This document shows, one piece after another, positions 11,479-22,925 of a stretch of DNA of 64,000 nt. The notes below the pieces were generated by a model. That model saw only the letters and a list, made by a program, of their open reading frames with translations. It searched no databases and was not told the DNA's origin. The position numbers were made by a program, and so were the translations under genes. Origin of the DNA: Dactylonectria macrodidyma (lineage: Eukaryota > Ascomycota > Sordariomycetes > Hypocreales > Nectriaceae); the NCBI GenBank assembly GCA_020744425.1, contig JAGMUV010000010.1, positions 1,674,001 to 1,738,000 of the forward strand. The letters run 5' to 3'. Positions within the stretch are counted from its first letter, which is position 1. Each line of letters starts with the position of its first letter.

Positions 11479-14400
11479 ATGGCGACCGCTAACGCTCCAA
11501 AGGCAGGAGAGAGCCCCCAACTTTCCAAGCCGAAAGAGTTAAAGGGCACCGAGAAGCGCGACAGTATAATTGCCGTCGAGAGGAAGTACCAAAAGATCTG
11601 GACCGACAGCAAGATCTTCGAGGTCAACGCTCCCTCCATCGAGGAATATCCCCTCGACTCCATCACCCCGGCCGAGCTGCGAGAAAAGGTCCCAATATGG
11701 ATGGGTACAATGGCATTCCCGTATCAAAACGGTCGTCTGCACGCTGGCCATGTTTTCTCTGTCAGCAAAGTTGAGTTTGGCGCCGGCGTACGTCTTTCAA
11801 CACCCTCTAAAGGTGTCCTTTGGGGGCTCGTGCTTACAGAACATGATGCTTAGGTGGCTAGGATGATGGGGAAGCAAGCTCTTTTCCCTATGGGCTTCCA
11901 CGCAACGGGGATGCCCATCAAGGCTGTGGCGGACAAACTCAAGATCGAGATCCAGCAGTTTGGTGAAGATTTCTCGATGTATCGGGAGGACGGGCCTGTC
12001 ATTGAGGAAGCGCTCGCTGTCGGCGGGAAGCGCGAGGACATCACCAAGTACTCAAGCTCAAAGTCAAAGGCGAACGCCAAGACGGCGAAGTTAAAGTACC
12101 AGTTCCAGATCATGGAGTCTATGGGCATTCACAAGGAGGAGATCCACCGCTTTGCCGACCCCCAATACTGGCTGACCTACTTCCCTCCCCGGGCCAAGGA
12201 GGACCTGATAAGCCTAGGATGCCGCATCGACTGGCGGCGGTCGTTCATCACCACCGACATTAACCCGTACTTTGACTCCTTCGTATGTCGTTCCCTGCTC
12301 AGTCTTGTGGCAAATTCCCCGCCCCAATATCGGCGCATGTGAGGAGCCCTCGGAGAATCAGCTACTGACACCCAAAAGGTCCAGTGGCAGATGAGAGTGC
12401 TAAAGAAGCAGAATAAAATCAAGTTCGGGAAGCGATACACTATCTACTCAATCAGAGACGGACAACCTTGTATGGACCATGATAGGTCCGAGGGTGAGGG
12501 CGTGGGACCACAGGAGTACACTGGTCTGAAAATGAAAGTTCTGGAATGGAGCAAAAAACCGATTGAGTTGCCTCAGGATGCCGACGTCTTCATTATCCCA
12601 GCAACCCTCAGACCCGAGACTATGTACGGCCAAACCGCCGTGTTTGTCTCTCCCAAGATTCTGTACGGCATCTTTAGGGCTTCCAAGGACGAATATTATC
12701 TTGTCACTCATCGGTGAGCTATTCCACCCTTTGTAGAGGATCAATTGGACTGAAGATACCAGTGCTGCTCGCAACATGGCGTACCAGGGCATCTTTGCCA
12801 GGGATGGCGAGATTGATCACATTGTCGATGTGTCTGGGACCGATCTGATTGGCACCCTGGTTCATGCCCCTCTCTCTGTACACAGTGACGGAGTCAGAGT
12901 CCTTCCCATGGAGTCGATTCTCCCGGACAAGGGCACAGGTATTGATTTCGCGTCTCATCATACATCTCGTACTAACCGCCGCCTTCTCCAGGTTTCGTCG
13001 CTTGCGTTCCGTCCGACTCACCCGCCGATTATATCACGACAATGGACCTTCGCAGGAAGGCACAATTTTACGGCATTCAACGAGAGTGGGCAGAGCTCGA
13101 GATCATCAGTATTATTGATACTCCAAGGAGCGACCAGATTGCAAAGACTCTTATTGAGGAGCTCAAGATTAATAGCCCTAAGGACACAGTTCAGCTGGAC
13201 AAGGCAAAAGAGACCGCTTATACTGATGGGCAAGTGCTCCCGTTTCTTACTTCGGCCACGGAAATTCCTCACGGTCCCTTGGCGAAGCAGTCACGTATAT
13301 AAGACAAGGCCTATGCTGATGATGGCGAACAGTTTCTACAAGGGCAAGATGAAGGTTGGTCCATACGCGGGCGAGACTGTTGAATCTGCCAAACCGAAAG
13401 TCCGGAAGTACCTCATGGGCGAGGACCTCGCCTTTGCTTACGCCGAGCCCGAGCGCAAAGTCGTTAGCCGATCTTCTGACGACTGCATTGTAGCTCTCAT
13501 GGACCAGTGGTACATCGACTACGGTGAAGAGTCATGGAAAAAGCTGACTCTTGGTCACCTGCACAAGGGCCTTAACACTTATGGGGATGAAACCCGTAAC
13601 GCATTCGATGGCGTTTTAAACTGGCTGAATCAGTGGGCATGTGCCAGACGCTTCGGCTTAGGATCCAAGCTTCCCTGGGACACTCAGTTCATGGTTGAGT
13701 CCCTCTCTGATTCGGTATGCTCCGCATTTCCTCGCGACATTGCTAGTGAGAGACTAATGTCGCAGCTAGACAATTTACATGGCCTACTACACAATCTGCC
13801 ACCTACTACATGAGGACGTCTATGGCCACGTCAGGGGCTGCTTGAACATTGATGCGAAGCACATGAAAGATGAGGTGTGGGACTTTATCTTTTGCCGTCG
13901 CGAACTTGGAGACGACGTCCTCCAGTCTGGTATCCCCGAGGCCTCCCTCAAAACCATGAGGCGAAGTTTCTCATACGAATATCCCCTTACACTGAGGAGT
14001 AGTGGAAAGGACCTCATAAACAACCATTTAACCTTCTTTCTCTACGTTCATCTAGCCATCTGGGAGAACCAGCCGGAATACTGGCCTGAGGGAATACGAT
14101 GCAACGGACATCTCATGCTTAATGGTGAGAAGATGAGTAAATCGACCGGAAACTTCATGACCCTGCAGGATCTTGTCAAAAAGTACGGCGCTGATGCCAC
14201 TCGAATCGGTCTGGCAGACGCTGGCGGTACGTAGTCAGTTTCTCCTATACAATGACGTCGGACTCACAATTTGCTAGATGGTATTGGCGATTCTAACCTG
14301 GTCGAGGTCTTGATTGACTCGGCGATTCTGCGTCTGTACACCCTTCGCGGTATGTGTTCTACTCATTAGTTTTTAAGGCGTAATACTAAGGTAGCGTAGA

Positions 14401-15427
14401 ATGGATCGAGGACACGTTGAAGAGCACTCTGCGTAGCGGCGAGCTGGACTACATGGACAAGATGTTTGCCAACGAGATGAATGCACTAGCCAGGGAAACT
14501 ATTGTGCACTACAGCGAGTCGATCTGAGACCCACGAGTAGTTGGTCCTACTAACCTGGTACCCAGGCGAAACGAGCTACAAGCTGGCCCTCAAGGTGGGC
14601 TTCTACGAGTATGTTGCCTCCATTCCATCCGCTTTGAATAAAATACTGACAGCACCTCTAGCTTTAACAATGCGCTTTCGTTCTACAGGGAGCAGAGTGC
14701 TGTCGTCAAGATGCACCGTGACTTGATCTTGCGCTTCATCGAGCTACAGTGCCTGCTCCTCGCAGTCATTGCGCCGCATTGGGCCGAGGGTGTCTGGCTC
14801 GAGATCCTCAAGAAGCCGCAGAGTATCCAGCTAGCGCGGTTCCCCGTGCTCCCTGATATTGACGCCACGCTTAGCGCCGCACGCAAGTACATCTTACAGA
14901 CGTCGTCTAGCGTCAACTCGGCTGAAGGCCTGCAGATGAAGAAGAAGGCGAAGGGCAAGGAGGTTTCGTTTGACCCTAAGAAGCCGAAGAAGCTCACCAT
15001 CTACATGAACGAGAGGTTTCCGCTATGGCAGAGCTCGCTGATAGAGCTGCTACAGGAGTTATGGGACCCTGCAACCAAGTCGGTTGATGACAAGGTGCTC
15101 ACGAGCCGCATCGACAAGGCCGAGAAGAAACGGGCCATTCCCTTCGTCCAGGTCCTCAAGAAACGTCTGCTGTCGGGCGAGGCGGAGAGCGCCGTGTTCG
15201 ATCGCAAGCTGTCCTTTGACGAGAAGAGCGCCCTCATCTCGATGATGGACACGCTCAGACGGTCCGCGAATTTGATGGAGATTCAGGCCCTCAATGTCCA
15301 GGAGGGCGGAATGCAAGGCGTTGACCTCATCACGGGTGAGACTGTGGGAGGCGTTCCTCCCATTGCTGCGAGTGCCGTGCCTGGCAACCCGACCTTCTTC
15401 TTTGCCAATGTTATAACTTCAGCTTAG
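11479..15427 (+). CDS. Leucyl-tRNA synthetase, cytosolic eukaryotic type
   Basis: Eleven exons: 11479-11787, 11854-12282, 12379-12713, 12763-12938, 12992-13229, 13333-13714, 13770-14226, 14278-14349, 14400-14513, 14566-14608 and 14662-15427. They total 3321 bases, so 1106 residues, the normal length. The enzyme attaches leucine to tRNA-Leu. The HIGH-type motif is L-H-A-G-H in exon 1 and the KMSKS loop is intact in exon 7. The editing domain keeps T-L-R-P-E-T-M-Y-G-Q and the G-T-G-x-V-x-x-V-P-S-D-S-P-x-D-Y block. The C-terminal domain has the V-P-G-N-P ending. The ATG at 11479 fits the context better; the frame upstream begins with GTG. Introns 5 and 9 use GC donors, the only choice I found that restores the frame and the family residues. 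Ten introns is many for this gene in fungi, so it may be a second, divergent copy. Confidence 0.93.
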
Positions 15428-17396
15428 GCCTGAATGAATGAGCTGTGGCGGTCTCCTGCTATCCCAACACCCGATGAACTTGACGCTTCAAGTCGAGCAT
15501 TGGGCTAGCTAAGAACACAACGAGCCCTCAATTAAGTTATCATTTAGCCTCAGCCAAAAAAGATCAGCGCAGAGTCTTCCCGCTTCAGCGGGGCCCGTCT
15601 CGAGTTTATTCTGCGCCAAAAGTAGAGGCGTAAATGAACCTCTGTATCATCATAGACCTACGGGATAAATCCCCAGCTTTCTAGATTCATAACAGCGAGG
15701 CCAAAGATATCCGTGGCCGCAGCTATGCAATGTTGTAATTTCAACATCAAATTTTGTCTCAGAACTTGATTATTCATCTTAAACGTAGCCCTGTACGCCT
15801 CTGGGTGAGAAGACAAAGGGACTCGTGGTATTAGGTAGGGTGTGTGACAACCCTTTGCAAAGTCGCTAGGAATTCATCGTTCGTACATCAGTTGATCCTC
15901 TGCTCAGAAGCCACATTAACCTGGCATTAACACCACCAAGTCTGGATTGAGTTCGCAGACCAGGTCTCTATGGAAGAGAATCTGGTGGTCGGTCTATGTA
16001 CACCACGCCATCCTGCTTGAGCCAAGGCGGGCTGCCTTTACCTTCTTGCGATCAGGTTTGTGTTTTTTGCACTCAAGAGACAGTATCAGCTGGCTAAGGG
16101 GAAGGCATTTTGCCCAACGTGAGCTATCGACAGGCGACAGATGAATATTGAAAGTGGGGCTACCTGGGGCACTTATGGTTGAGGACAAATCCACTCAGTT
16201 TCTTGGGAAGCGGGTCAGGCTTGTCGAGTCAGTAGTCCATTCTCAATCGCTCCAAGGAGGACCTAGGGCTCACAGCATCTGGCTCCCGTTGGTGGACATG
16301 GTCAAAGACAATTCGCTCGCAGTGGTTGACGCAACGTCTCTCGACCCCGACTGTCTGTTGACGGCAGACACTATAGGAAACAAGCTGATTCGCAAAGTTA
16401 TGTTGCTGAAGTACAGTAAAAAGCTGAGGTTCTAGCATCTCAGCAGGATACGAGAAATGAGGTATGCGTCTTCAAGGATTGGGACTCGGATGAGACAGTC
16501 GACACTAGAAGTGAGTTTGGATCATTTACTGCTTGTTGTATCATGACTAATTGAGGCCATCTTTAAGCTGTTCCTTATTACTCATTTGACCATGTAAATT
16601 ATCGACCGAGCAGTCCGCAACCTAGGGAGAGCATTGAGTGTCGAGTTATTGTCATCTCTAAATAGGCACGTGGATCTAGGGTCAGTCCACAGCGATGTAG
16701 CTAGTCTTCCGCCGAATATGGGATGGCACTTTAGTTATTCAATCTCAATTCAATTCCCTTATACCTGACTTGGATCTGTGCACCTGTAGTCGCAGTCCAA
16801 TCATGTCTGTGCGAAAAGCCTACCTCCCAGCTCTCTACAGACTTGTTCCTCGCCTGCGTCCGGATGATGACTTCTTACGTAACGATGTTTAGCTTCGTTG
16901 GATCTATCGTTATCGACAAGGCTGTCCACTCCACCAAGGCTGAGTTATTCCTAGCATGAAGTCGAAAAGAAGAACAGTTTTTTCCTTTAAACGTCCAGGC
17001 TCCCATGGTTTCCCAACATCAAGCTTTTCCAGCTCTTTCAAAGCTACAAAGCTTAAATCTATATAAATGTATAACAGATGCTTACAAAATTGTGCACCTG
17101 CCTGATGGCATTCCAAAAGTCCCCCGACGACAACTCCAAGCGCCAATTCATCAACTCCTGAGCCGAGGAGCTTGAAGTCGCCATCCCAGAATCGCTGACG
17201 TTGCTGTTTTATTGGGCGCATTTGATTAGGCAACAATAGACTGACTAATCATCGCTTTGGCCTACTCCTACTGAAGTACGAAGTGGAGCGGACCAGCGAA
17301 GGGGCTGTGCTGATGCCTGCTCTCTTGAACTACTTATTCTGAGCTCAATACCATCACTACAACTCGCCTCATCACTCAGACAACGTCCTCACCATC
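15428..17396. other. Intergenic, no recognisable gene
   Basis: About 2 kb between the synthetase and the F-box-like gene. A plus-strand frame at 16148-16435 (TTG start) and a minus-strand frame at 16910-17236 are open but show no motif, splice partner or composition bias that I can use. A decayed gene around 16150-16500 is possible. Confidence 0.4.
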
Positions 17397-18383
17397 ATGA
17401 GTCTGCTGCAAATTCCTCGCGAAATCCGCCAAAAGATCTTCGATCTCGCCATATGCTCGCCGACGACGCCACCAGCCTCTCCCTCAGTCAGCCAGGAAGG
17501 GCGAACGAGACTATCACAGGATGCGTTTGATGGCAGCGGCATCTGGCACCTCCGGCCACAGAATCCGAGCCTCAGCCTCCTCCTGGTAAATAAACAGTTC
17601 AACGATGAGGCCCAGCATGCCCTCAAACACATTTCCACCAACTACCACGTCGACATTATGTTCGTCAAGGATTACGGTCTTTGGCCTACCTGGCACATCC
17701 CAATTCTGCCTGACACGCAGTATATTAACTCCATCAACGCCAGTTTCCGACTCTTCAATCCCACCGATGACCTGGAGCCTCGCTTTCAAAACAGTATGAG
17801 CTTCATCAGTGGCGATGGCGGGCCTGAGCTGGCCGTATGGTCATTCTACAGCCTGCTCACCGAATTTCTCGCCAGAGGACCAGGATACTTGGGGTCCAAG
17901 AATGACTATATCGTCAAGGAGATAAACATCAATGTTCTTGCCCCAACAGATGGTGGTTCCCACAAGAGCATCGTGTCGAGAGACCAAGAGCCCAAGAATG
18001 AGACCAAACAACGCCGACGCCCAGTAAGATCGCTATTCTGCGACACCTCAGTCACGCCAGAAAAGCGGCTTGCTATGTACATGGCCAATAATCTAGGCTC
18101 TATTTTGCACATCGGCTATCATACCACGAGGTACGGAATGCCGCTATGGGAGAATGTTGCAGATAGGATCGTCTTTCTAGTGAACGGGACAGAGTACAAA
18201 CGATTTGAAATGGAGGACTTGATTGAGAACCACAAGATAAACTGGTGGGGAGAGACGCCCAGTTTCATTACGGAGCGTAAGGAAAAGTATCAAATTTGGA
18301 GGCACTGGCTGGACGAGAGAAGGCAGCGGATCAAGGAAGGCATCGAGATAAACGACGAGAGTCCTGTCACATACATCATGTAG
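17397..18383 (+). CDS. F-box-like / 2EXR-type hypothetical protein
   Basis: Single exon, 328 residues, ATG preceded by a favourable A at -3. The N-terminus L-L-Q-I-P-R-E-I-R-Q-K-I-F-D-L-A is the short F-box-like helix pair common in fungal proteins of unknown function (L-P-x-E-I-R-x-x-I). It is followed by L-L-L-V-N-K-Q-F-N-D-E-A, the usual second element in which a leucine-rich segment precedes a conserved N-K/R-Q-x-x-x-E. The rest has no recognisable domain. F-box-like proteins may bind Skp1 in SCF ubiquitin ligases, but for this subfamily that is not shown. Real gene likely; function unknown. Confidence 0.8.
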   Translation: MSLLQIPREIRQKIFDLAICSPTTPPASPSVSQEGRTRLSQDAFDGSGIWHLRPQNPSLSLLLVNKQFNDEAQHALKHISTNYHVDIMFVKDYGLWPTWHIPILPDTQYINSINASFRLFNPTDDLEPRFQNSMSFISGDGGPELAVWSFYSLLTEFLARGPGYLGSKNDYIVKEININVLAPTDGGSHKSIVSRDQEPKNETKQRRRPVRSLFCDTSVTPEKRLAMYMANNLGSILHIGYHTTRYGMPLWENVADRIVFLVNGTEYKRFEMEDLIENHKINWWGETPSFITERKEKYQIWRHWLDERRQRIKEGIEINDESPVTYIM

Positions 18384-18966
18384 GCCTAGAGTCAAATTAT
18401 CATCAACACAAGTCCTTTCAAAGTCGGTTTTAAAGAAGTAGAAAATCAATCTCACAGCATATATCAGTTCTCTCTAGGGTATGATATTACCTGCGAGAGA
18501 CTGGCTATGAAACAGGAGGGTACAGTGAACTAGCCCGTCAATATTATGCTGAAGCCTCGGCTTCGTGCTAGATTGCCACATGTCATCCGTATTTCAAGAC
18601 GGACTGAAGTGATACAAGCTCTCAAGTGAGAGACGACGCTTTATTGCAACTGCTGAAGAAAGGATACTGATCGTTTGGAGAGACTGGTGTTTAAATAGAC
18701 CCGTTGAACAGAGACAAACAGGCGAGGGCTGAAACAAAAGAGGGTCAAGCGTCATATGTGATGATTTCCCAGTGGTAAAAGACAATAACTCCCGAACTGC
18801 ATGTCACTTATACGTTGATTGTGGCCCCATGAGCTTAGTCCTCCCAGGCGTAATTAATCTCAGCCACTCATCTCTCCATCCATCCATCCATCGACCCATA
18901 AGTTCAGGGCAGGCGCAATTCATCGACCTCCTGGTTTTGCTCTCTGCCCTGCGGCCTGGCCTCGAT
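18384..18966. other. Intergenic (convergent genes)
   Basis: The 3' ends of the F-box-like gene and the regulator at 18967-21584 face each other. A short CCAT microsatellite lies near 18873-18892. No gene seen. Confidence 0.5.
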
Positions 18967-21584
18967 TTACAACGATGGTACTATCATGTCTTGACCACTC
19001 CCGAGCCATCCCAAGGTCGATAGAAGCTCGTCGGGAGCCCAAGCTAGTGAGGCCATATCCAAGAGTCCATCAGTATTGTCACTCAAGGTAGAACTTTCTG
19101 GAGCGACTGGGATACATGGCTCTGGAGTTGTTCCAACATCCTTTGGCAGATCTTGCATGAGCGGAGACCATACGCACAGGATCAGCTGGATTATGGCCTG
19201 GAGGTCGAGTTTGATCCAGGCTCTGCCGCGTAGAGCCTCAAGAGAGCCTGAGAACATGAGATGTCGATTAATACAAGAAAGAAAAGTAAGAGAAAATCGG
19301 GAGCATGAGGGCCATGGTGACTTACGAAGGAGGATGCCAGCGATGCCCCAGTAGCGTGAAGTCCTCCGCAGGCTTGTCATCAGGACATCTAGGGCATCTA
19401 GCAAGGCGATTTTCTCTGTAGCATCTACGAGCGCCTCATTCATCAACTGGAGGGCCAGAAGCGATCCAGCGGTCCATGTTATCGGGAGCATGATGGGATC
19501 TGCCTTGTCGAAGTATTCAGGTGCCCATTCGCGATATGCAGCGGCAATGTTGAGGGCGTAAGTGATGCAATCCTTCCATCTTCCCTCTATCGTAAAAGAA
19601 GAGTCGTGAAACTGTCCGATGGGCCAGTGTAGGTCCATGGCCAAGGGAGGAACGCTAGCCATGGCTCCGGTGCTGAGGATGGTGTTAGCTTTTGCTTCAG
19701 AGTCCCCTGAACCTAGCTTCCGAGACAAAATAAGACTTACACGTAGAAAACGTTCAATACTTCAAGTCGTTTGCAGTGATCCTGCGCAGTCTTGTCCTGT
19801 TCATGCCGGCCAGGGAGGAAAAAATAAGGCGGGAGGACAGTGAAGATGGAGTTCCACTTCTGTTGCAGGCTCTTCAACCGGTCCTGCAGATTACAGCGCG
19901 GATTCTCGTGGGCCACGCGCCGGAGGTGACTGGCTTCGTGTGCTAGCGAGTGGGCAAATATCAGGGCAGCCTGTAGCTTCGCGCCTGGTGAACTACTATC
20001 CTGCAGTACGCACCGGCTCCAGTCCATCTCATCGTCGGGTAATCTGGGTTCAACTAAGGCTGAAGGGCTAGGACCAAGGATGGAGGCAGGCGTCTCGGAA
20101 AGCAGCGCTGCTGGAATCGATGTAGCCACGCTCAAATCATCGATCCCAGAGGGGACGAAGGTGACAAGGCTGGAGAAGCAATCTAATGTGTAGATGGCCC
20201 ACCACACGCAGCGTTTCTCTTCCTTGTCGATCTTCGAATTGGACCCTGGAATCGCCGAGTCTGCATTGGGGTTGTCAATCTGGTGCAGCCGGAGCATGTA
20301 AGCCATGCTGGTGGCTCGAGAGCACTGCTCCCATCCCTCCCGCAATGATAGATTGGTGAAATGGTAGACAGCCAATAGATAGGCGGCCTTGACCTCGTTC
20401 ATGGAGATGGCTTGGTTACTCTTGGTCATGTGTCCCAACTCGGCAGCCGCTTTACGGCCAAAATCTTGTCCCATGAGGCTCAAGCTTTCATTGCCAAAAC
20501 CGAAACCGAGCACCTTGGAGGGCTCGCAGAACCGGGAGGAAAGCGCAAACATGGCACTCAAAACAAATCTCGGCACGTAGTCCGCCTCATATTCCTGATA
20601 AAACTTGGCCTTGGAGAAGATGGGTACGGGTAGTGACACGCAAGCAAAATACAGCGAGAGCCTACCAAGGGAAGGTATGCACGTCAGCAACATGATAGGA
20701 CCAATAAACGGAGACTCACAAGTGACGCTCTAGGTCTGGTGTAAGAAACATGTCGTATCCAGACATTTCCACATGGCCGGGCAATGCTTGATCGCGACTT
20801 AAACCTACACCTGGTTCGGTTGAACAAATACGTGGGACAGGTTTCAAATGGCGCGTCCAGTTGATTGCGTCTACAATTGGCTGCACTTTGGATGTTGATG
20901 ATGATGATGTATTGCCAGGTGATGGCTCTTGCTCGCCATATAATGGCTCTGGCTCGGCCTGTGAAGAATCAGGGTGTCTCGTGGGAGTTCGATCATGCTG
21001 ACACCGCGTACCATGTTCGAATCCCTGCATGGTGACTTGTTCGACGTCCTGCGAGGTGTCCTCTTCCGATAAACGCCGTTGATGCAAAAGGTCTTCGATT
21101 CTATCTGTTGTTGCCGTCACGGGCTGTCAGCCGTTTGTGATTCAATGATTCAATATCCATTGAGAGAGAGACAGCCGTACTTAGTCGATGCTGAACATTC
21201 AGCTTGTGCATCTGCCTCGAGCCTTTGCGAGGGCCGGGCTTCCTGTGGCGCAGCGAGTATGCGCATGTCCAGTTGTGGTCAACGCACATGCTGCAATATG
21301 GCCTCGTCATGTCGCCTAATCAATCAACTTTGATGTGAGCCGCTATCCATCTATAGTCGAGTCAATAAGTCTGAGGGGATCACGCACATTTCGATTTCCG
21401 CCTGTTGATGGAAACCGACAAGGGTCCATTTTAGCAATCTCTCCATGTAACTAACTCCTACTGCTGACTTGACAGAGTTCGGCAGGAAAGATGGTGAACA
21501 GTGAGTGCCTTACTTCTTACACATATCACAAGCTCCAGACTTGCCTCCCTCCTGTGTCACCTGCCTGCCTGCTAATTCTGCCAT
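18967..21584 (-). CDS. Zn2Cys6 fungal transcription factor with zinc cluster split over three exons
   Basis: Seven exons: 21584-21514, 21401-21388 (14 bases), 21315-21181, 21104-20720, 20661-19741, 19672-19326 and 19247-18967. They sum to 2154 bases, 717 residues. Exon 1 ends in A-C-D-M-C-K-K; the micro-exon adds R-K-S-K; exon 3 begins with the shared Cys and runs D-M-T-R-P-Y-C-S-M-C. The resulting cluster is C-X2-C-X6-C-X6-C-X2-C-X6-C, exactly the family pattern, followed by R-K-P-G-P-R-K-G-S, which is typical of one group of fungal regulators. The later exons encode the fungal-specific transcription-factor domain (W-W-A-I-Y-T-L-D-C-F is characteristic). The exon 3/4 acceptor at 21105 was chosen because it keeps the frame and gives R-I-E-D-L-L, the usual linker helix. 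Target unknown. Confidence 0.88.
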
Positions 21585-22925
21585 TGTGAGTGCTGACCTT
21601 GAAAGGTCAAGGGGGGGGGCTTCGGATATAAAGATATGTGGAGACTGATGTTAGTGGGCAGACGGTATTTGTAATAGGAGTCAGCAGAATCGACGGATGT
21701 CGTATTCTCTAAGGGGAAAAGAAAAGAGGGGTAAATAATATGCGGAAATCTTGGGGAATGGTCGCTTTGGCTTATGACGCGGCTTTGCGCAGTACTCCGT
21801 TCATAGCGTCTGGCATGGACAAGCCACAGACAGGGATTCTAAAGTTCAGCTAAGCCTCAGTAACATCGCCACTAACCCCTATTGACTAGCTGTTGGAGCC
21901 CTCGTGCGGCGGGATAATAAGTGGGATCTGATGGATTCACCAGCTACGCCAAAAGTTCAGGGTGCCCGCTTATTGCTATAGCTAGGATTAATCCGATACA
22001 TAATCCAACAGGATCTTTATTAATCTTCTGATATATTAATATCCACATGACTCAAAACTCACCCCCACATAAGAAAAGAGGGCACAGGAAGCATCCTAAA
22101 TATACCTTGATTTGTTGGTCTTTGGTTGGCTAGACCCTGCACCTAAGTGGCGACTGTAAAGGATTCTTGCCATCAAATTGGCTGTACAGTAACCATAGTC
22201 AGCCTCGAACCAACTTTACCCGGGGTTAACTAAACACACCCTGTGCTAAGAGCCAAGGCCCCCCCGGGGTCCTGGGGGCACTATGACGACTACCTATTCA
22301 TCACAGGTGGGAGGACCTAATTTTATCCTTTCGGAGCAGTATCACTGCGGCACAGCCGCACGACGTACTAGGCAAGCCTCTGCGCGCGCCAGGGACGAGA
22401 AATCTTACATAGCCCAGGGGCGCTTAGGAACGTCCAAACCCAACCCTGAAGACCTCTGTCATGTCAGGGAATGTAGCTGCCTCCTGTGTGCCTGGAGATA
22501 GTCTCTCAGAATCTCGTTTTTCATCTTTGTATCCTTGTAATACCCGGCAGTCGCTAGCAGAGGTTCAGGCTTTTGGCCAATGCTTGGTGCAATGAACCTC
22601 GCTTTAGACGTCGTCATCGTTATAGAACGGGAACTGGGTGTTCTAGGCGACGGATATCATAATCCTTCGCACGGAAAGGAAGTGGTGGTGGGCCTGAATT
22701 GAATGGTTGAAAGCCGCTTAACATGACCCCGGATAGCCTCCTTACCACGGTTGTGTGCCTTCGCACGAATGATGAAAAGACGGTGCTGGATACCGCACGG
22801 ATGGTTTGATCAGAGTGATAACGTTCAATACGGCGTGGAACCTAAAAATAACCATTGTGTTGATATTGGATGCCTCGAATACTCTGCAACATTCCGTTCA
22901 GGTCCCCAAGCGGAGTGCAAAATGC
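21585..22925. other. Intergenic containing one copy of an 83-base dispersed repeat
   Basis: No gene is visible in this 1.3 kb apart from the repeat described separately. A run of nine G lies near 21610. It should hold the promoter of the regulator at 18967-21584. Confidence 0.5.
21928..22010 (+). repeat. 83-base dispersed repeat, copy 1
   Basis: This segment, beginning CTGATGGATTCACCAGCTAC and ending AATCCAACA, recurs at 40933-41015 in the same orientation with two mismatches, both transitions. Similarity stops sharply on both sides. It may be the end of a transposon or a small non-autonomous element; no coding potential. Confidence 0.85.
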
